Assembly: GCA_933228675.1 (NCBI GenBank)
Contig: OW121740.1
Coordinates: 51,724,174 to 51,788,173 of the forward strand
Direction of reading: 5' to 3'
Length of the DNA stretch: 64,000 bases
DNA from: Stomorhina lunata
Lineage: Eukaryota > Arthropoda > Insecta > Diptera > Rhiniidae
This document shows positions 46,001 through 58,800 of this stretch, one piece after another. Both the position numbers and the translations under genes were made by a program. Under the pieces are notes generated by a model that was not told the origin of the DNA, did not search any database, and worked only from the letters and a program-made list of their open reading frames with translations. Numbering within the stretch: the first letter of the stretch is position 1; each line of letters starts with the position of its first letter.

Positions 46001-49000
46001 CAGAACTAGAACAGAACTAGAACAGAACTAGAACAGAACTAGAACAGAACTAGAACAGAACTAGAACAGAACTAGAACAGAACTAGAACAGAACTAGAAC
46101 AGAACTAGAACAGAACTAGAACAGAACTAGAACAGAACTAGAACAGAACTAGAACAGAACTAGAACAGAACTAGAACAGAACTAGAACAGAACTAGAACA
46201 GAACTAGAACAGAACTAGAACAGAACTAGAACAGAACTAGAACAGAACTAGAACAGAACTAGAACAGAACTAGAACAGAACTAGAACAGAACTAGAACAG
46301 AACTAGAACAGAACTAGAACAGAACTAGAACAGAACTAGAACAGAACTAGAACAGAACTAGAACAGAACTAGAACAGAACTAGAACAGAACTAGAACAGA
46401 ACTAGAACAGAACTAGAACAGAACTAGAACAGAACTAGAACAGAACTAGAACAGAACTAGAACAGAACTAGAACAGAACTAGAACAGAACTAGAACAGAA
46501 CTAGAACAGAACTAGAACAGAACTAGAACAGAACTAGAACAGAACTAGAACAGAACTAGAACAGAACTAGAACAGAACTAGAACAGAACTAGAACAGAAC
46601 TAGAACAGAACTAGAACAGAACTAGAACAGAACTAGAACAGAACTAGAACAGAACTAGAACAGAACTAGAACAGAACTAGAACAGAACTAGAACAGAACT
46701 AGAACAGAACTAGAACAGAACTAGAACAGAACTAGAACAGAACTAGAACAGAACTAGAACAGAACTAGAACAGAACTAGAACAGAACTAGAACAGAACTA
46801 GAACAGAACTAGAACAGAACTAGAACAGAACTAGAACAGAACTAGAACAGAACTAGAACAGAACTAGAACAGAACTAGAACAGAACTAGAACAGAACTAG
46901 AACAGAACTAGAACAGAACTAGAACAGAACTAGAACAGAACTAGAACAGAACTAGAACAGAACTAGAACAGAACTAGAACAGAACTAGAACAGAACTAGA
47001 ACAGAACTAGAACAGAACTAGAACAGAACTAGAACAGAACTAGAACAGAACTAGAACAGAACTAGAACAGAACTAGAACAGAACTAGAACAGAACTAGAA
47101 CAGAACTAGAACAGAACTAGAACAGAACTAGAACAGAACTAGAACAGAACTAGAACAGAACTAGAACAGAACTAGAACAGAACTAGAACAGAACTAGAAC
47201 AGAACTAGAACAGAACTAGAACAGAACTAGAACAGAACTAGAACAGAACTAGAACAGAACTAGAACAGAACTAGAACAGAACTAGAACAGAACTAGAACA
47301 GAACTAGAACAGAACTAGAACAGAACTAGAACAGAACTAGAACAGAACTAGAACAGAACTAGAACAGAACTAGAACAGAACTAGAACAGAACTAGAACAG
47401 AACTAGAACAGAACTAGAACAGAACTAGAACAGAACTAGAACAGAACTAGAACAGAACTAGAACAGAACTAGAACAGAACTAGAACAGAACTAGAACAGA
47501 ACTAGAACAGAACTAGAACAGAACTAGAACAGAACTAGAACAGAACTAGAACAGAACTAGAACAGAACTAGAACAGAACTAGAACAGAACTAGAACAGAA
47601 CTAGAACAGAACTAGAACAGAACTAGAACAGAACTAGAACAGAACTAGAACAGAACTAGAACAGAACTAGAACAGAACTAGAACAGAACTAGAACAGAAC
47701 TAGAACAGAACTAGAACAGAACTAGAACAGAACTAGAACAGAACTAGAACAGAACTAGAACAGAACTAGAACAGAACTAGAACAGAACTAGAACAGAACT
47801 AGAACAGAACTAGAACAGAACTAGAACAGAACTAGAACAGAACTAGAACAGAACTAGAACAGAACTAGAACAGAACTAGAACAGAACTAGAACAGAACTA
47901 GAACAGAACTAGAACAGAACTAGAACAGAACTAGAACAGAACTAGAACAGAACTAGAACAGAACTAGAACAGAACTAGAACAGAACTAGAACAGAACTAG
48001 AACAGAACTAGAACAGAACTAGAACAGAACTAGAACAGAACTAGAACAGAACTAGAACAGAACTAGAACAGAACTAGAACAGAACTAGAACAGAACTAGA
48101 ACAGAACTAGAACAGAACTAGAACAGAACTAGAACAGAACTAGAACAGAACTAGAACAGAACTAGAACAGAACTAGAACAGAACTAGAACAGAACTAGAA
48201 CAGAACTAGAACAGAACTAGAACAGAACTAGAACAGAACTAGAACAGAACTAGAACAGAACTAGAACAGAACTAGAACAGAACTAGAACAGAACTAGAAC
48301 AGAACTAGAACAGAACTAGAACAGAACTAGAACAGAACTAGAACAGAACTAGAACAGAACTAGAACAGAACTAGAACAGAACTAGAACAGAACTAGAACA
48401 GAACTAGAACAGAACTAGAACAGAACTAGAACAGAACTAGAACAGAACTAGAACAGAACTAGAACAGAACTAGAACAGAACTAGAACAGAACTAGAACAG
48501 AACTAGAACAGAACTAGAACAGAACTAGAACAGAACTAGAACAGAACTAGAACAGAACTAGAACAGAACTAGAACAGAACTAGAACAGAACTAGAACAGA
48601 ACTAGAACAGAACTAGAACAGAACTAGAACAGAACTAGAACAGAACTAGAACAGAACTAGAACAGAACTAGAACAGAACTAGAACAGAACTAGAACAGAA
48701 CTAGAACAGAACTAGAACAGAACTAGAACAGAACTAGAACAGAACTAGAACAGAACTAGAACAGAACTAGAACAGAACTAGAACAGAACTAGAACAGAAC
48801 TAGAACAGAACTAGAACAGAACTAGAACAGAACTAGAACAGAACTAGAACAGAACTAGAACAGAACTAGAACAGAACTAGAACAGAACTAGAACAGAACT
48901 AGAACAGAACTAGAACAGAACTAGAACAGAACTAGAACAGAACTAGAACAGAACTAGAACAGAACTAGAACAGAACTAGAACAGAACTAGAACAGAACTA

Positions 49001-50590
49001 GAACAGAACTAGAACAGAACTAGAACAGAACTAGAACAGAACTAGAACAGAACTAGAACAGAACTAGAACAGAACTAGAACAGAACTAGAACAGAACTAG
49101 AACAGAACTAGAACAGAACTAGAACAGAACTAGAACAGAACTAGAACAGAACTAGAACAGAACTAGAACAGAACTAGAACAGAACTAGAACAGAACTAGA
49201 ACAGAACTAGAACAGAACTAGAACAGAACTAGAACAGAACTAGAACAGAACTAGAACAGAACTAGAACAGAACTAGAACAGAACTAGAACAGAACTAGAA
49301 CAGAACTAGAACAGAACTAGAACAGAACTAGAACAGAACTAGAACAGAACTAGAACAGAACTAGAACAGAACTAGAACAGAACTAGAACAGAACTAGAAC
49401 AGAACTAGAACAGAACTAGAACAGAACTAGAACAGAACTAGAACAGAACTAGAACAGAACTAGAACAGAACTAGAACAGAACTAGAACAGAACTAGAACA
49501 GAACTAGAACAGAACGTAGAACAGAACTAGAACAGAACTAGAACAGAACTAGAACAGAACTAGAACAGAACTAGAACAGAACTAGAACAGAACTAGAACA
49601 GAACTAGAACAGAACTAGAACAGAACTAGAACAGAACTAGAACAGAACTAGAACAGAACTAGAACAGAACTAGAACAGAACTAGAACAGAACTAGAACAG
49701 AACTAGAACAGAACTAGAACAGAACTAGAACAGAACTAGAACAGAACTAGAACAGAACTAGAACAGAACTAGAACAGAACTAGAACAGAACTAGAACAGA
49801 ACTAGAACAGAACTAGAACAGAACTAGAACAGAACTAGAACAGAACTAGAACAGAACTAGAACAGAACTAGAACAGAACTAGAACAGAACTAGAACAGAA
49901 CTAGAACAGAACTAGAACAGAACTAGAACAGAACTAGAACAGAACTAGAACAGAACTAGAACAGAACTAGAACAGAACTAGAACAGAACTAGAACAGAAC
50001 TAGAACAGAACTAGAACAGAACTAGAACAGAACTAGAACAGAACTAGAACAGAACTAGAACAGAACTAGAACAGAACTAGAACAGAACTAGAACAGAACT
50101 AGAACAGAACTAGAACAGAACTAGAACAGAACTAGAACAGAACTAGAACAGAACTAGAACAGAACTAGAACAGAACTAGAACAGAACTAGAACAGAACTA
50201 GAACAGAACTAGAACAGAACTAGAACAGAACTAGAACAGAACTAGAACAGAACTAGAACAGAACTAGAACAGAACTAGAACAGAACTAGAACAGAACTAG
50301 AACAGAACTAGAACAGAACTAGAACAGAACTAGAACAGAACTAGAACAGAACTAGAACAGAACTAGAACAGAACTAGAACAGAACTAGAACAGAACTAGA
50401 ACAGAACTAGAACAGAACTAGAACAGAACTAGAACAGAACTAGAACAGAACTAGAACAGAACTAGAACAGAACTAGAACAGAACTAGAACAGAACTAGAA
50501 CAGAACTAGAACAGAACTAGAACAGAACTAGAACAGAACTAGAACAGAACTAGAACAAACTAGAACAGAACTAGAACAGAACTAGAACAG
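43013..50590. repeat. 11-bp satellite array (AGAACAGAACT)n, about 690 copies
   Basis: The unit is AGAACAGAACT (TTCTGTTCTAG on the gene-sense strand). After a GAATAGAACT variant near 43027 the array is essentially perfect for over 6 kb. I noticed one inserted G near 49516, one lost G near 50557 and degenerate copies at the right edge (CAGATCTAGAACTAAAC). Degenerate GAACT-rich sequence precedes it (42930-43012). It lies wholly inside intron 1. Confidence 0.97.
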
Positions 50591-50709
50591 ATCTAGAACT
50601 AAACTAGAAGTGAACTTAAACTACCTGTACGAATATATTTTGCTCACACTGTAAATTTGAAGTTTATTAATTTAAGAGATAATATTCATTCATGATTTTC
50701 TTCGTTTAC

Positions 50710-51237
50710 CTTCTCATTTGCATGAGAACGTTTAACAGATTCAGCCATAGCAGCAACAGCTGCTGCTGATGATGAAAACAATAAATTGCGTGGAAAATGC
50801 GTCGAAGTATTTGTTGACGAAGAAGATGTTGCTGAGGATGTATAAGCAACAGGTGGTGTTGCCGAAGATGTTGCAGAATGTTTTAAAGATTTCGTTTCGT
50901 TCGAATAGGACTGAGTTTGCGTGCGATTGCAATCGGGATTAAGATGTTGCTGGGAGTATTCTTGTTGCTGGTGATGATTATGATGATGATGGTGGTGATG
51001 ATGATGCTGATGAGCCTCATTTATATTGTTGCTGTGATGTAAAACAGCTGAAGCAAATAGACTCTTATAGAACTCCGCAGGCATAAGAAAAGGTGAAGCC
51101 GACGAGGAGTTGGGAAGATTTGTTTTAAAAGAGCTAAAGGAGGATTTTTGTGCCTTTAAAGGCATTTTGGTGGGATTGTGTATATTTGAGTTGGATGAGT
51201 TCGAGGGGGATTGTGATTGAGAGCAGGGGGATAGCAT
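50710..51237 (-). CDS. Exon 1, N-terminus of a putative developmental transcription regulator
   Basis: 176 codons from ATG to the donor AAG/GTAAAC. The start context is ATTAACAAAATG, a good fly translation-start match, and an in-frame TAA lies 30 nt upstream, so this ATG is the likely start. The protein is low-complexity and probably disordered: Ser/Asn/Gln-rich at 4-50, a short ordered-looking MPAEFYKSLFASAVLHH at 52-68, a His/Gln run at 76-92, Ser/Thr-rich at 120-146, and FPRNLLFSSSAAAVAAMAES at 148-167. Reading through the donor gives only seven more residues (VNEENHE) before a stop, so splicing to exon 2 (SHANEK/KPSNYAW) is preferred. The composition is typical of nuclear regulators in flies. 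Family not established; dve is a guess from exon 2. Confidence 0.8.
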
Positions 51238-51942
51238 TTTGTTAATATTAGTTATTGTTAATTTTTAGGAACTTTAAATTTCTTAATTTCACTTTTTTGG
51301 TTAAAATTGAGTTAAATTTGTATTTTTATTTGGTATAAATATTACAGACAGATTTTTATTTTAGTAATAAATTAAATATTTCGTGGTATTGTTTTTTTTC
51401 TTTATTTTTCTACAATTTTATAACCATTAGTCGTTGACTTTATTCCATGTTGTTTGTCTAACTTTCTAACAAAATCACACACATATGCACGAGAACAATA
51501 AAAAACTTTAGCACACTTCCGCTTCCGGTTTGTTACTTTTTCTTTTGCAAAGTTGTGTTAGTCCTTTATTGTTGTTTTTATTTTTGGCCCATTTTTCGCT
51601 AATACCCATACAATCACAGCCAGACAAACATCCTTGCAAAAACATGTTTTGGTATTTTTGTATAAAAAAATATTTGTTCTAGTTTTTAGTCAGTTTACAC
51701 TTGTTTTTTTTTTCTATATATTTATATTTTATTTTTTTACATTTTTAGATTTTTTATTTATATTTTTGTTATAGAAAATTTAGTTTCATGTGGCGGCTAA
51801 ATATTTATTTGGTGGGTTGAGGGTGTACTCCTGTTTTTGTGGCACTTTTTTTGTTAAAGGTCTAAAACTGTTTTTAGACAAATTTATTTAGTAACTTTTT
51901 TTGTTTTGATATTTCATTTCTATGCCATTTATTTCGAATTTA
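51238..51942 (-). other. 5' leader and promoter-proximal region of the host gene
   Basis: AT-rich, with the start-codon context immediately at 51238-51248. No TATA/initiator pair could be placed confidently. The region is only about 700 bp before repeats begin, so the 5' UTR may be spliced from an upstream exon. Confidence 0.4.
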
Positions 51943-54064
51943 ACACCCTACACCACAACAGGTGGGAAATCGTTATTTTAAAAAGATATAAAGTCGATAA
52001 ATTTTATATAGAAAAGCCATCCTTTCGATAACTTTTCTATAGAAAAGTCATCTTTTCGATAACTTTTCTATAGAAAAGTCATCTTTTCGATAACTTTTCT
52101 ATTGAAAAGTCATCTTTTTGATAACTTTTCTATAAAAAAGTCATCTTTTCGATAACTTTTCTATAGAAAAGTCATCTTTTCGATAACTTTTCTATAGAAA
52201 AGTCATCTTTTCGATAACTTTTCTATAGAAAAGTCATCTTTTCGATAACTTTTCTATAGAAAAGTAATCTTTTCGATAACTTTTCTACAGAAAAGTCATC
52301 TTTTCGATAACTTTTCTATAGAAAAGTCATCTTTTCCATAACTTTTCTATAGAAAAGTCATCTTTTCGATAACTTTTCTATAGAAAAGTCATCTTTTCGA
52401 TAACTTTTCTATAGAAAAGTCATCTTTTCTATAACTTTTCTATAGAAAAGTCATCTTTTCTATAACTTTTCTATGGAAAAGTCATCTTTTCGACAACTTT
52501 TCTGTAGAAAAGTCATCTTTTCGATAACTTTTATATAGAAAAGTCATCTTTTCGATAACTTTTCTATATAAAAGTCATCTTTTCGATAACTTTTCTATAG
52601 AAAAGTCATCTTTTTGATAACTTTTCTATTGAAAAGTCATCTTTTTGATAACTTTTCTATAAAAAAGTCATCTTTTCGATAACTTTTCTATAGAAAAGTC
52701 ATCTTTTCGATAACTTTTTTATAAAAAAGTCATCTTTTCGATAACTTTTCTATAGAAAAGTCATCTTTTCGATAACTTTTCTATAGAATAGTCATCTTTT
52801 GGATAACTTTTCTATAGAAAAGTCATCTTTTAGATAACTTATCTATAGAAAAGTCATAGTTTCGATAAATTTTTCTAGAGAAAAGTCACACTTTCAATAA
52901 CTTTTCTATAGAAAAGTCATCTTTTCTATAACTTTTGTATAGAAAAGTCAACTTTTGGATAACTTTTCTATAGAAAAGTCATCTTTTGGATAACTTTTCT
53001 ATAGAAAAGTCATCTTTTGGATAACTTTTCTATAGAAAAGTCATCTTTTTGATAACTTTTCTATAGAAAAGTCATCTTTTTGATAACTTTTCCATAGAAA
53101 AGTTATCTTTTTGATAACTTTTCTGTAGAAAAGTCATCTTTTCGATAACTTTTCTATAGAAAAGTCATCTTTTGGATAACTTTTCTATAGAAAAGTCATC
53201 TTTTGGATAACTTTTCTATAGAAAAGTCATCTTTTCGATAACTTTTCTATAGAAAAGTCATCTTTTCGATAACTTTTCTATAGAAAAGTCATCTTTTCGA
53301 TAACTTTTCTATAGAAAAGTCATCTTTTCGATAACTTTTCTATAGAAAAGTCATCTTTTCGATAACTTTTCTATAGAAAAGTCATCTTTTCGATAACTTT
53401 TCTATAGAAAAGTCATCTTTTCGATAACTTTTCTATAGAAAAGTCATCTTTTCGATAACTTTTCTTTAAAAAAGTCATCTTTTCGATAACTTTTCTATAG
53501 AAAAGTCATCTTTTCGATAACTTTTCTATAGAAAAGTCATCTTTTCGATAAGTTTTCTGAAGAGAAGTCATCTTTTCGATAACTTTTCTATAGAAAAGTC
53601 AACTTTTCGATAACTTTTCTATAGAAAAGTCATCTTTTCGATAACTTATCAATAGAAAAGTCATAGTTTCGATAAATTTCAATAACTTTTCTAGAGAAAA
53701 GTCATCCGTTCAATAACTTTTCCAGAGAAAATTCATCCTATCTATAAGTTTTCTATAGAATATAGAAAAGTCATCATTTTTATAACTTTTCTAAAGACAA
53801 GTCGTCCTTTCGATAACTTTTTTATAGAAAAGCCAGCCATGTTAAAACTTTTCTATAGAAAAGTCATCCTTTCGATAACATTTATATAGAAAATTCATCC
53901 TTTCGATAACTTTTCTTAAGAAAAGTCATCCTATCGATAGCTTTTCTATAGAAACATTATATTTTTGAATACTTTTCTATATAAGATTTAAGTCTATGTC
54001 ACCTTAAGTGGTGTAGGGTACCTTCTAGTCAGTCTTCGCCTATTTTTATTCGTTTCTTACTTGT
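51943..54064. mobile_element. DINE-1/Helentron-like element hosting a 31-bp array
   Basis: The left end has ACACCCTACACCACAACAGG. The right end has GTGGTGTAGGGTACC, then a degenerate hairpin region and CGTTTCTTACTTGTT. ACCCTACACCAC and GTGGTGTAGGGT are subterminal inverted repeats, and TTCTTACTTG is the inverted form of the CAAGTAAGAA end at 39034. It is thus opposite in orientation to the intronic copy. Nearly all of its length is the array. Confidence 0.65.
51995..53995. repeat. 31-bp tandem array, TTTTCTATAGAAAAGTC + ATCTTTTCGATAAC
   Basis: About 64 units of 31 bp. The centre (53220-53450) is nearly uniform and the edges are degenerate, with GGATAAC and TGATAAC variants in blocks. Each unit contains the palindrome TTTTCTATAGAAAA. 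It lies in the putative 5' region of the host gene. Confidence 0.95.
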
Positions 54065-55229
54065 TTTCAAAATGTGCAACAACCTTGAGCCAGCCGGACT
54101 AATGCAATTTTTGAATTGTGATGGGTTGATATTAGACATTCGTATAAATATTTTTTGCCTAAACTTCATGTTTGAAGCCAACAACGACACATGAGTTTGT
54201 TGCAGTCAGTCCGTCAGTCGTGTCATTAAGCCATTTAAATATTTAAGTTTTATTTATTCTATTTTACAAAACGCTGATGACGATGACTCTGATGCTGATG
54301 ATGGGTGATTTAGAATATGGAGTTTTTTCTCTAACATTTTTCTATTTATATAAATTTTTGTTTTTAGTATTTTTTTCTAACCCAGAAATAAAATTGATAT
54401 GTGTATGTTAGGATTTTTTGCAGGAGTTGAATGGCGATTAGTTATAAATTTTTAGGATTTGTATGTTTTATTATTATATTATTTAGGAACTTTTGTTGCT
54501 TTATTATCAATTGGTTGTTAAATTTTTGGTATTTGCACTTTTTTTAAATTTTTGGTTTTTTGTTTTCGCTTAAACTATTAGGAACTTTATGGTTTTCGAA
54601 ATATTTATTTAAATTCGTTTTAGTTTGTTCACATATTAAACCTAATATTTTCTTTTTTGTTGAATTTTGTTATAATTTTATTTTTTGATCAATTTGTTGT
54701 TATTTTTAGGTTTTTTCTAAGTTCATGTTGTTTTTGTTTTCATATGTTTATATTAAATTATATTTTTATTACTCTTGGATATAAATTAAATACTATTAAA
54801 ATGCAATTTATATTGTGATGCGACAAAAAAACTTTTTATTTAAATAGTTTTATTTTGATTTTGTAACAAATTATAAACAATTGTTTAGATTAATTATTTT
54901 AGGTTAATTAATATACATTAAGTAACAATACAAAATTGTTACTTTAGTGATGTAATTATTTATCTAGACGATCTAGTCGGACAAATAAGACATCAAAGAT
55001 ATGATTTTTGTTACACCAGATTATTACACCGAAAACATGTTCAATAGCAAAAAAAATACCAGTCCTTTTGATAGAAATTGTTTAGGGCTTCATTTCTGCA
55101 CAGATTCAATCCTAAAAATGTTCTTACTATAGAGTATTTTAGTTATATAAATGTTCTTACTATAGAGTATTTTAGTTATATTTTATATATGATTTAGTAT
55201 GAGATCATATAGTTCTTTACCAATTTTGA
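54065..55229. other. AT-rich non-coding DNA upstream of the host gene
   Basis: Contains a GATGACGATGACTCTGATGC low-complexity run near 54275-54303 and a 37-bp direct repeat (AATGTTCTTACTATAGAGTA) near 55115 and 55150. No exon or promoter could be assigned. It could hold 5' non-coding exons of the minus-strand gene. Confidence 0.4.
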
Positions 55230-55234
55230 GATTA

Positions 55235-55838
55235 ATATGCAAATATATGCAGATAAATTAAAAAGTTTTATAAAGCCAAGGCTTAAGGCTTTAAATATAA
55301 TTTGATTTAACCCTCTGCGACTGACGTGGTTGTATAGCAGATACAAAAAATAATTAAGTTTTTTCTGAAACTAATTTTCTAGAAACCAATAAAACGACAA
55401 ATAACACTACTTTTAGCTTTAAAATAACTACAAAAACAAAAAAAATTACAGTCTACAACCTATACTAAACAAAAAGGAATTTTATTAGTTTTACAAATCG
55501 GAACTTGAAAAATATATGCAATGGAAATGTTGCTTGACAGTCAACCACATCAATATAATAACTATTCCTTAAACTTAGAACTTAACACTTAGTTAATTAT
55601 TCCTATCAACTAAAACGTTGTAAAAGATCGGAAAACAATAGCTTAAGAAATGTATGAAGTTGTACATCATCTTTATGGGTTTAAGCTAAATATGCAAATA
55701 TATGCAGTAAAAAGTTGGTCTTCTCGCCAGACTACCGCACTTACAAAACCTCACCTTATGCATTTGGTTCGACTTACTAAAACTATAGCTAAAATATCAA
55801 TTGAATTGCAGATGACTAATAGTATAATGTCTTCCTAA
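55235..55838. repeat. Two outlying copies of the ATGCAAATATATGCAG repeat
   Basis: TATGCAAATATATGCAG occurs at 55236-55252 and 55691-55707, left of the 31-bp array. The surrounding AAAGCCAAGGC- and CATCTTTATGGGTTTAAGC-type sequence is only loosely related to the copies beyond 60 kb. The open frame at 55650-55838 has no recognisable domain. Confidence 0.65.
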
Positions 55839-58800
55839 CGTCAACTTTTCTATAGAAAAGTCTTCCTAACGTCAACTTTTCTATAGAAAAGTCTTCCTAA
55901 CGTCAACTTTTCTATAGAAATGTCTTCCTCATGTCAACTTTTCTATAGAAAAGTCTTCCTAACGTCAACTTTTCTAAAGAAAAGTCTTCCTAACGTCAAC
56001 TTTTCTATAGAAAAGACTTCCTAACGTTAACTTTTCTATAGAAAAGTCTTCGTAACGTTAACTTTTCTATAGAAAAGTCTTCCTAACGTCAACTTTTGTA
56101 TAGAAAAGTCTTCCTTACCTCAACTTTTCTTCCTAACGCCAACTTTTCTTCCTAACGTCAACTTTTCTTCCTAACGTCAACTATAGAAAAGTCTTCCTTA
56201 CGTCAACTTTTCTATAGAAAAGTCTTCCTTACGTCAACTTTTCTATAGAAAAGTCTTCCTGTCGTCAACTTTTCTATAGAAAAGTTTTCCTAACGTCAAC
56301 TTTTGTATAGAAAAGTCTTCCTTATATCAGCCTTTCTATAGAAAAGTCTTCCTTATATCAGCCTTTCTATAGAAAAGTCTTCCTTATATCAGCCTTTCTA
56401 TAGAAAAGTCTTCCTGACGTCAACTTTTCTATAGAAAAGTCTTCCTGACGTCAACTTTTCTATAGAAAAGTCTTCCTGACGTCAACTTTTCTATAGAAAA
56501 GTCTTCCTGACGTCAACTTTTCTATAGAAAAGTCTTCCTGACGTCAACTTTTCTATAGAAAAGTCTTCCTGACGTCAACTTTTCTATAGAAAAGTCTTCC
56601 TGACGTCAACTTTTCTATAGAAAAGTCTTCCTGACGTCAACTTTTCTATAGAAAAGTCTTCCTGACGTCAACTTTTCTATAGAAAAGTCTTCCTGACGTC
56701 AACTTTTCTATAGAAAAGTCTTCCTGACGTCAACTTTTCTATAGAAAAGTCTTCCTGACGTCAACTTTTCTATAGAAAAGTCTTCCTGACGTCAACTTTT
56801 CTATAGAAAAGTCTTCCTGACGTCAACTTTTCTATAGAAAAGTCTTCCTGACGTCAACTTTTCTATAGAAAAGTCTACCTGACGTCAGCTTTTCTATATA
56901 AAAGTCTTCCTGACGTCAACTTTTCTATAGAAAAGTCTTCCTGACGTCAACTTTTCTATAGAAAAGTCATCCTGACGTCAACTTTTCTATAGAAAAGTCA
57001 TCCTGACGTCAACTTTTCTATAGAAAAGTCTTCCTGACGTCAACTTTTCTATAGAAAAGTCTTCCTGACGTCAACTTTTCTATAGAAAAGTCTTCCTGAC
57101 GTCAACTTTTCTATAGAAAAGTCTTCCTGACGTCAACTTTTCTATAGAAAAGTCTTCCTGACGTCAACTTTTCTATAGAAACGTCTTCCTGACGTCAACT
57201 TTTCTATAGAAAAGTCTTCCTGACGTCAACTTTTCTATAGAAAAGTCTTCCTGACGTCAACTTTTCTATAGAAAAGTCTTCCTGACGTCAACTTTTCTAT
57301 AGAAAAGTCTTCCTGACGTCAACTTTTCTATAGAAAAGTCTTCCTGACGTCAACTTTTCTATAGAAAAGTCTTCCTGACGTCAACTTTTCTATAGAAAAG
57401 TCTTCCTGACGTCAACTTTTCTATAGAAAAGTCTTCCTGACGTCAACTTTTCTATAGAAAAGTCTTCCTGACGTCAACTTTTCTATAGAAAAGTCTTCCT
57501 GACGTCAACTTTTCTATAGAAAAGTCTTCCTGACGTCAACTTTTCTATAGAAAAGTCTTCCTGACGTCAACTTTTCTATAGAAAAGTCTTCCTGACGTCA
57601 ACTTTTCTATAGAAAAGTCTTCCTGACGTCAACTTTTCTATAGAAAAGTCTTCCTGACGTCAACTTTTCTATAGAAAAGTCTTCCTGACGTCAACTTTTC
57701 TATAGAAAAGTCTTCCTGACGTCAACTTTTCTATAGAAAAGTCTTCCTGACGTCAACTTTTCTATAGAAAAGTCTTCCTGACGTCAACTTTTCTATAGAA
57801 AAGTCTTCCTGACGTCAACTTTTCTATAGAAAAGTCTTCCTGACGTCAACTTTTCTATAGAAAAGTCTTCCTGGCGTCAACTTTTCTATAGAAAAGTCTT
57901 CCTGACGTCAACTTTTCTATAGAAAAGTCTTCCTGACGTCAACTTTTCTATAGAAAAGTCTTCCTGACGTCAACTTTTCTATAGAAAAGTCTTCCTGACG
58001 TCAACTTTTCTATAGAAAAGTCTTCCTGACGTCAACTTTTCTATAGAAAAGTCTTCCTGACGTCAACTTTTCTATAGAAAAGTCTTCCTGACGTCAACTT
58101 TTCTATAGAAAAGTCTTCCTGACGTCAACTTTTCTATAGAAAAGTCTTCTTGAATTCAACTTTTCTATAGAAAAGTCTTCCTGACGTCAACTTTTCTATA
58201 GAAAAGTCTTCCTGACGTCAACTTTTCGATAGAAAAGTCTTCCTGACGTCAACTTTTCTATAGAAAAGTCTTCCTGACGTCAACTTTTCTATAGAAAAGT
58301 CTTCCTGACGTCAACTTTTCTATAGAAAAGTCTTCCTGACGTCAACTTTTCTATAGAAAAGTCTTCCTGACGTCAACTTTTCTATAGAAAAGTCTTCCTA
58401 ACGTCAACTTTTCTATAGAAAAGTCTTCCTGACGTCAACTTTTCTATAGAAAAGTCTTCCTGACGTCAACTTTTCTATAGAAAAGTCTTCCTGACGTCAA
58501 CTTTTCTATAGAAAAGTCTTCCTGACGTCAACTTTTCTATAGAAAAGTCTTCCTGACGTCAACTTTTCTATAGAAAAGTCTTCCTGACGTCAACTTTTCT
58601 ATAGAAAAGTTTTCCTGACTTCAACTTTTCTATAGAAAAGTCTTCCTGACGTCAACTTTTCTATAGAAAGTCTTCCTGACGTCAACTTTTCTATAGAAAA
58701 GTCTTCCTGACGTCAACTTTTCTATAGAAAAGTCTTCCTGACGTCAACTTTTCTATAGAAAAGTCTTCCTGACGTCAACTTTTCTATAGAAAAGTCTTCC

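Larger units (their letters stand above)
38992..50709 (-). other. Intron 1 of the host gene, about 11.7 kb
   Basis: Donor AAG/GTAAAC at 50709 and acceptor TTTCAG at 38992, both phase 0. In gene order it contains the 11-bp satellite (50590-43013), a CACGTG-bearing degenerate tandem repeat (42870-40190), GAACT-rich sequence (40015-39840) and a Helentron-like element only about 45 bp before exon 2 (39833-39036). Repeats make up well over nine-tenths of the intron. Confidence 0.75.

Noticed and set aside
43013..50590. Heat-shock element array (nGAAn units)
   Set aside because: Heat-shock elements need alternating GAA and TTC pentamers. Here all GAA words are on one strand, so no inverted pair forms.
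50686..50709. Exon 1 frame ending at its own stop as a complete 183-residue protein
   Set aside because: The last seven codons follow a good donor (AAG/GTAAAC), and a matching phase-0 acceptor with a coding-like exon exists at 38991. Read-through remains possible as a minor form.
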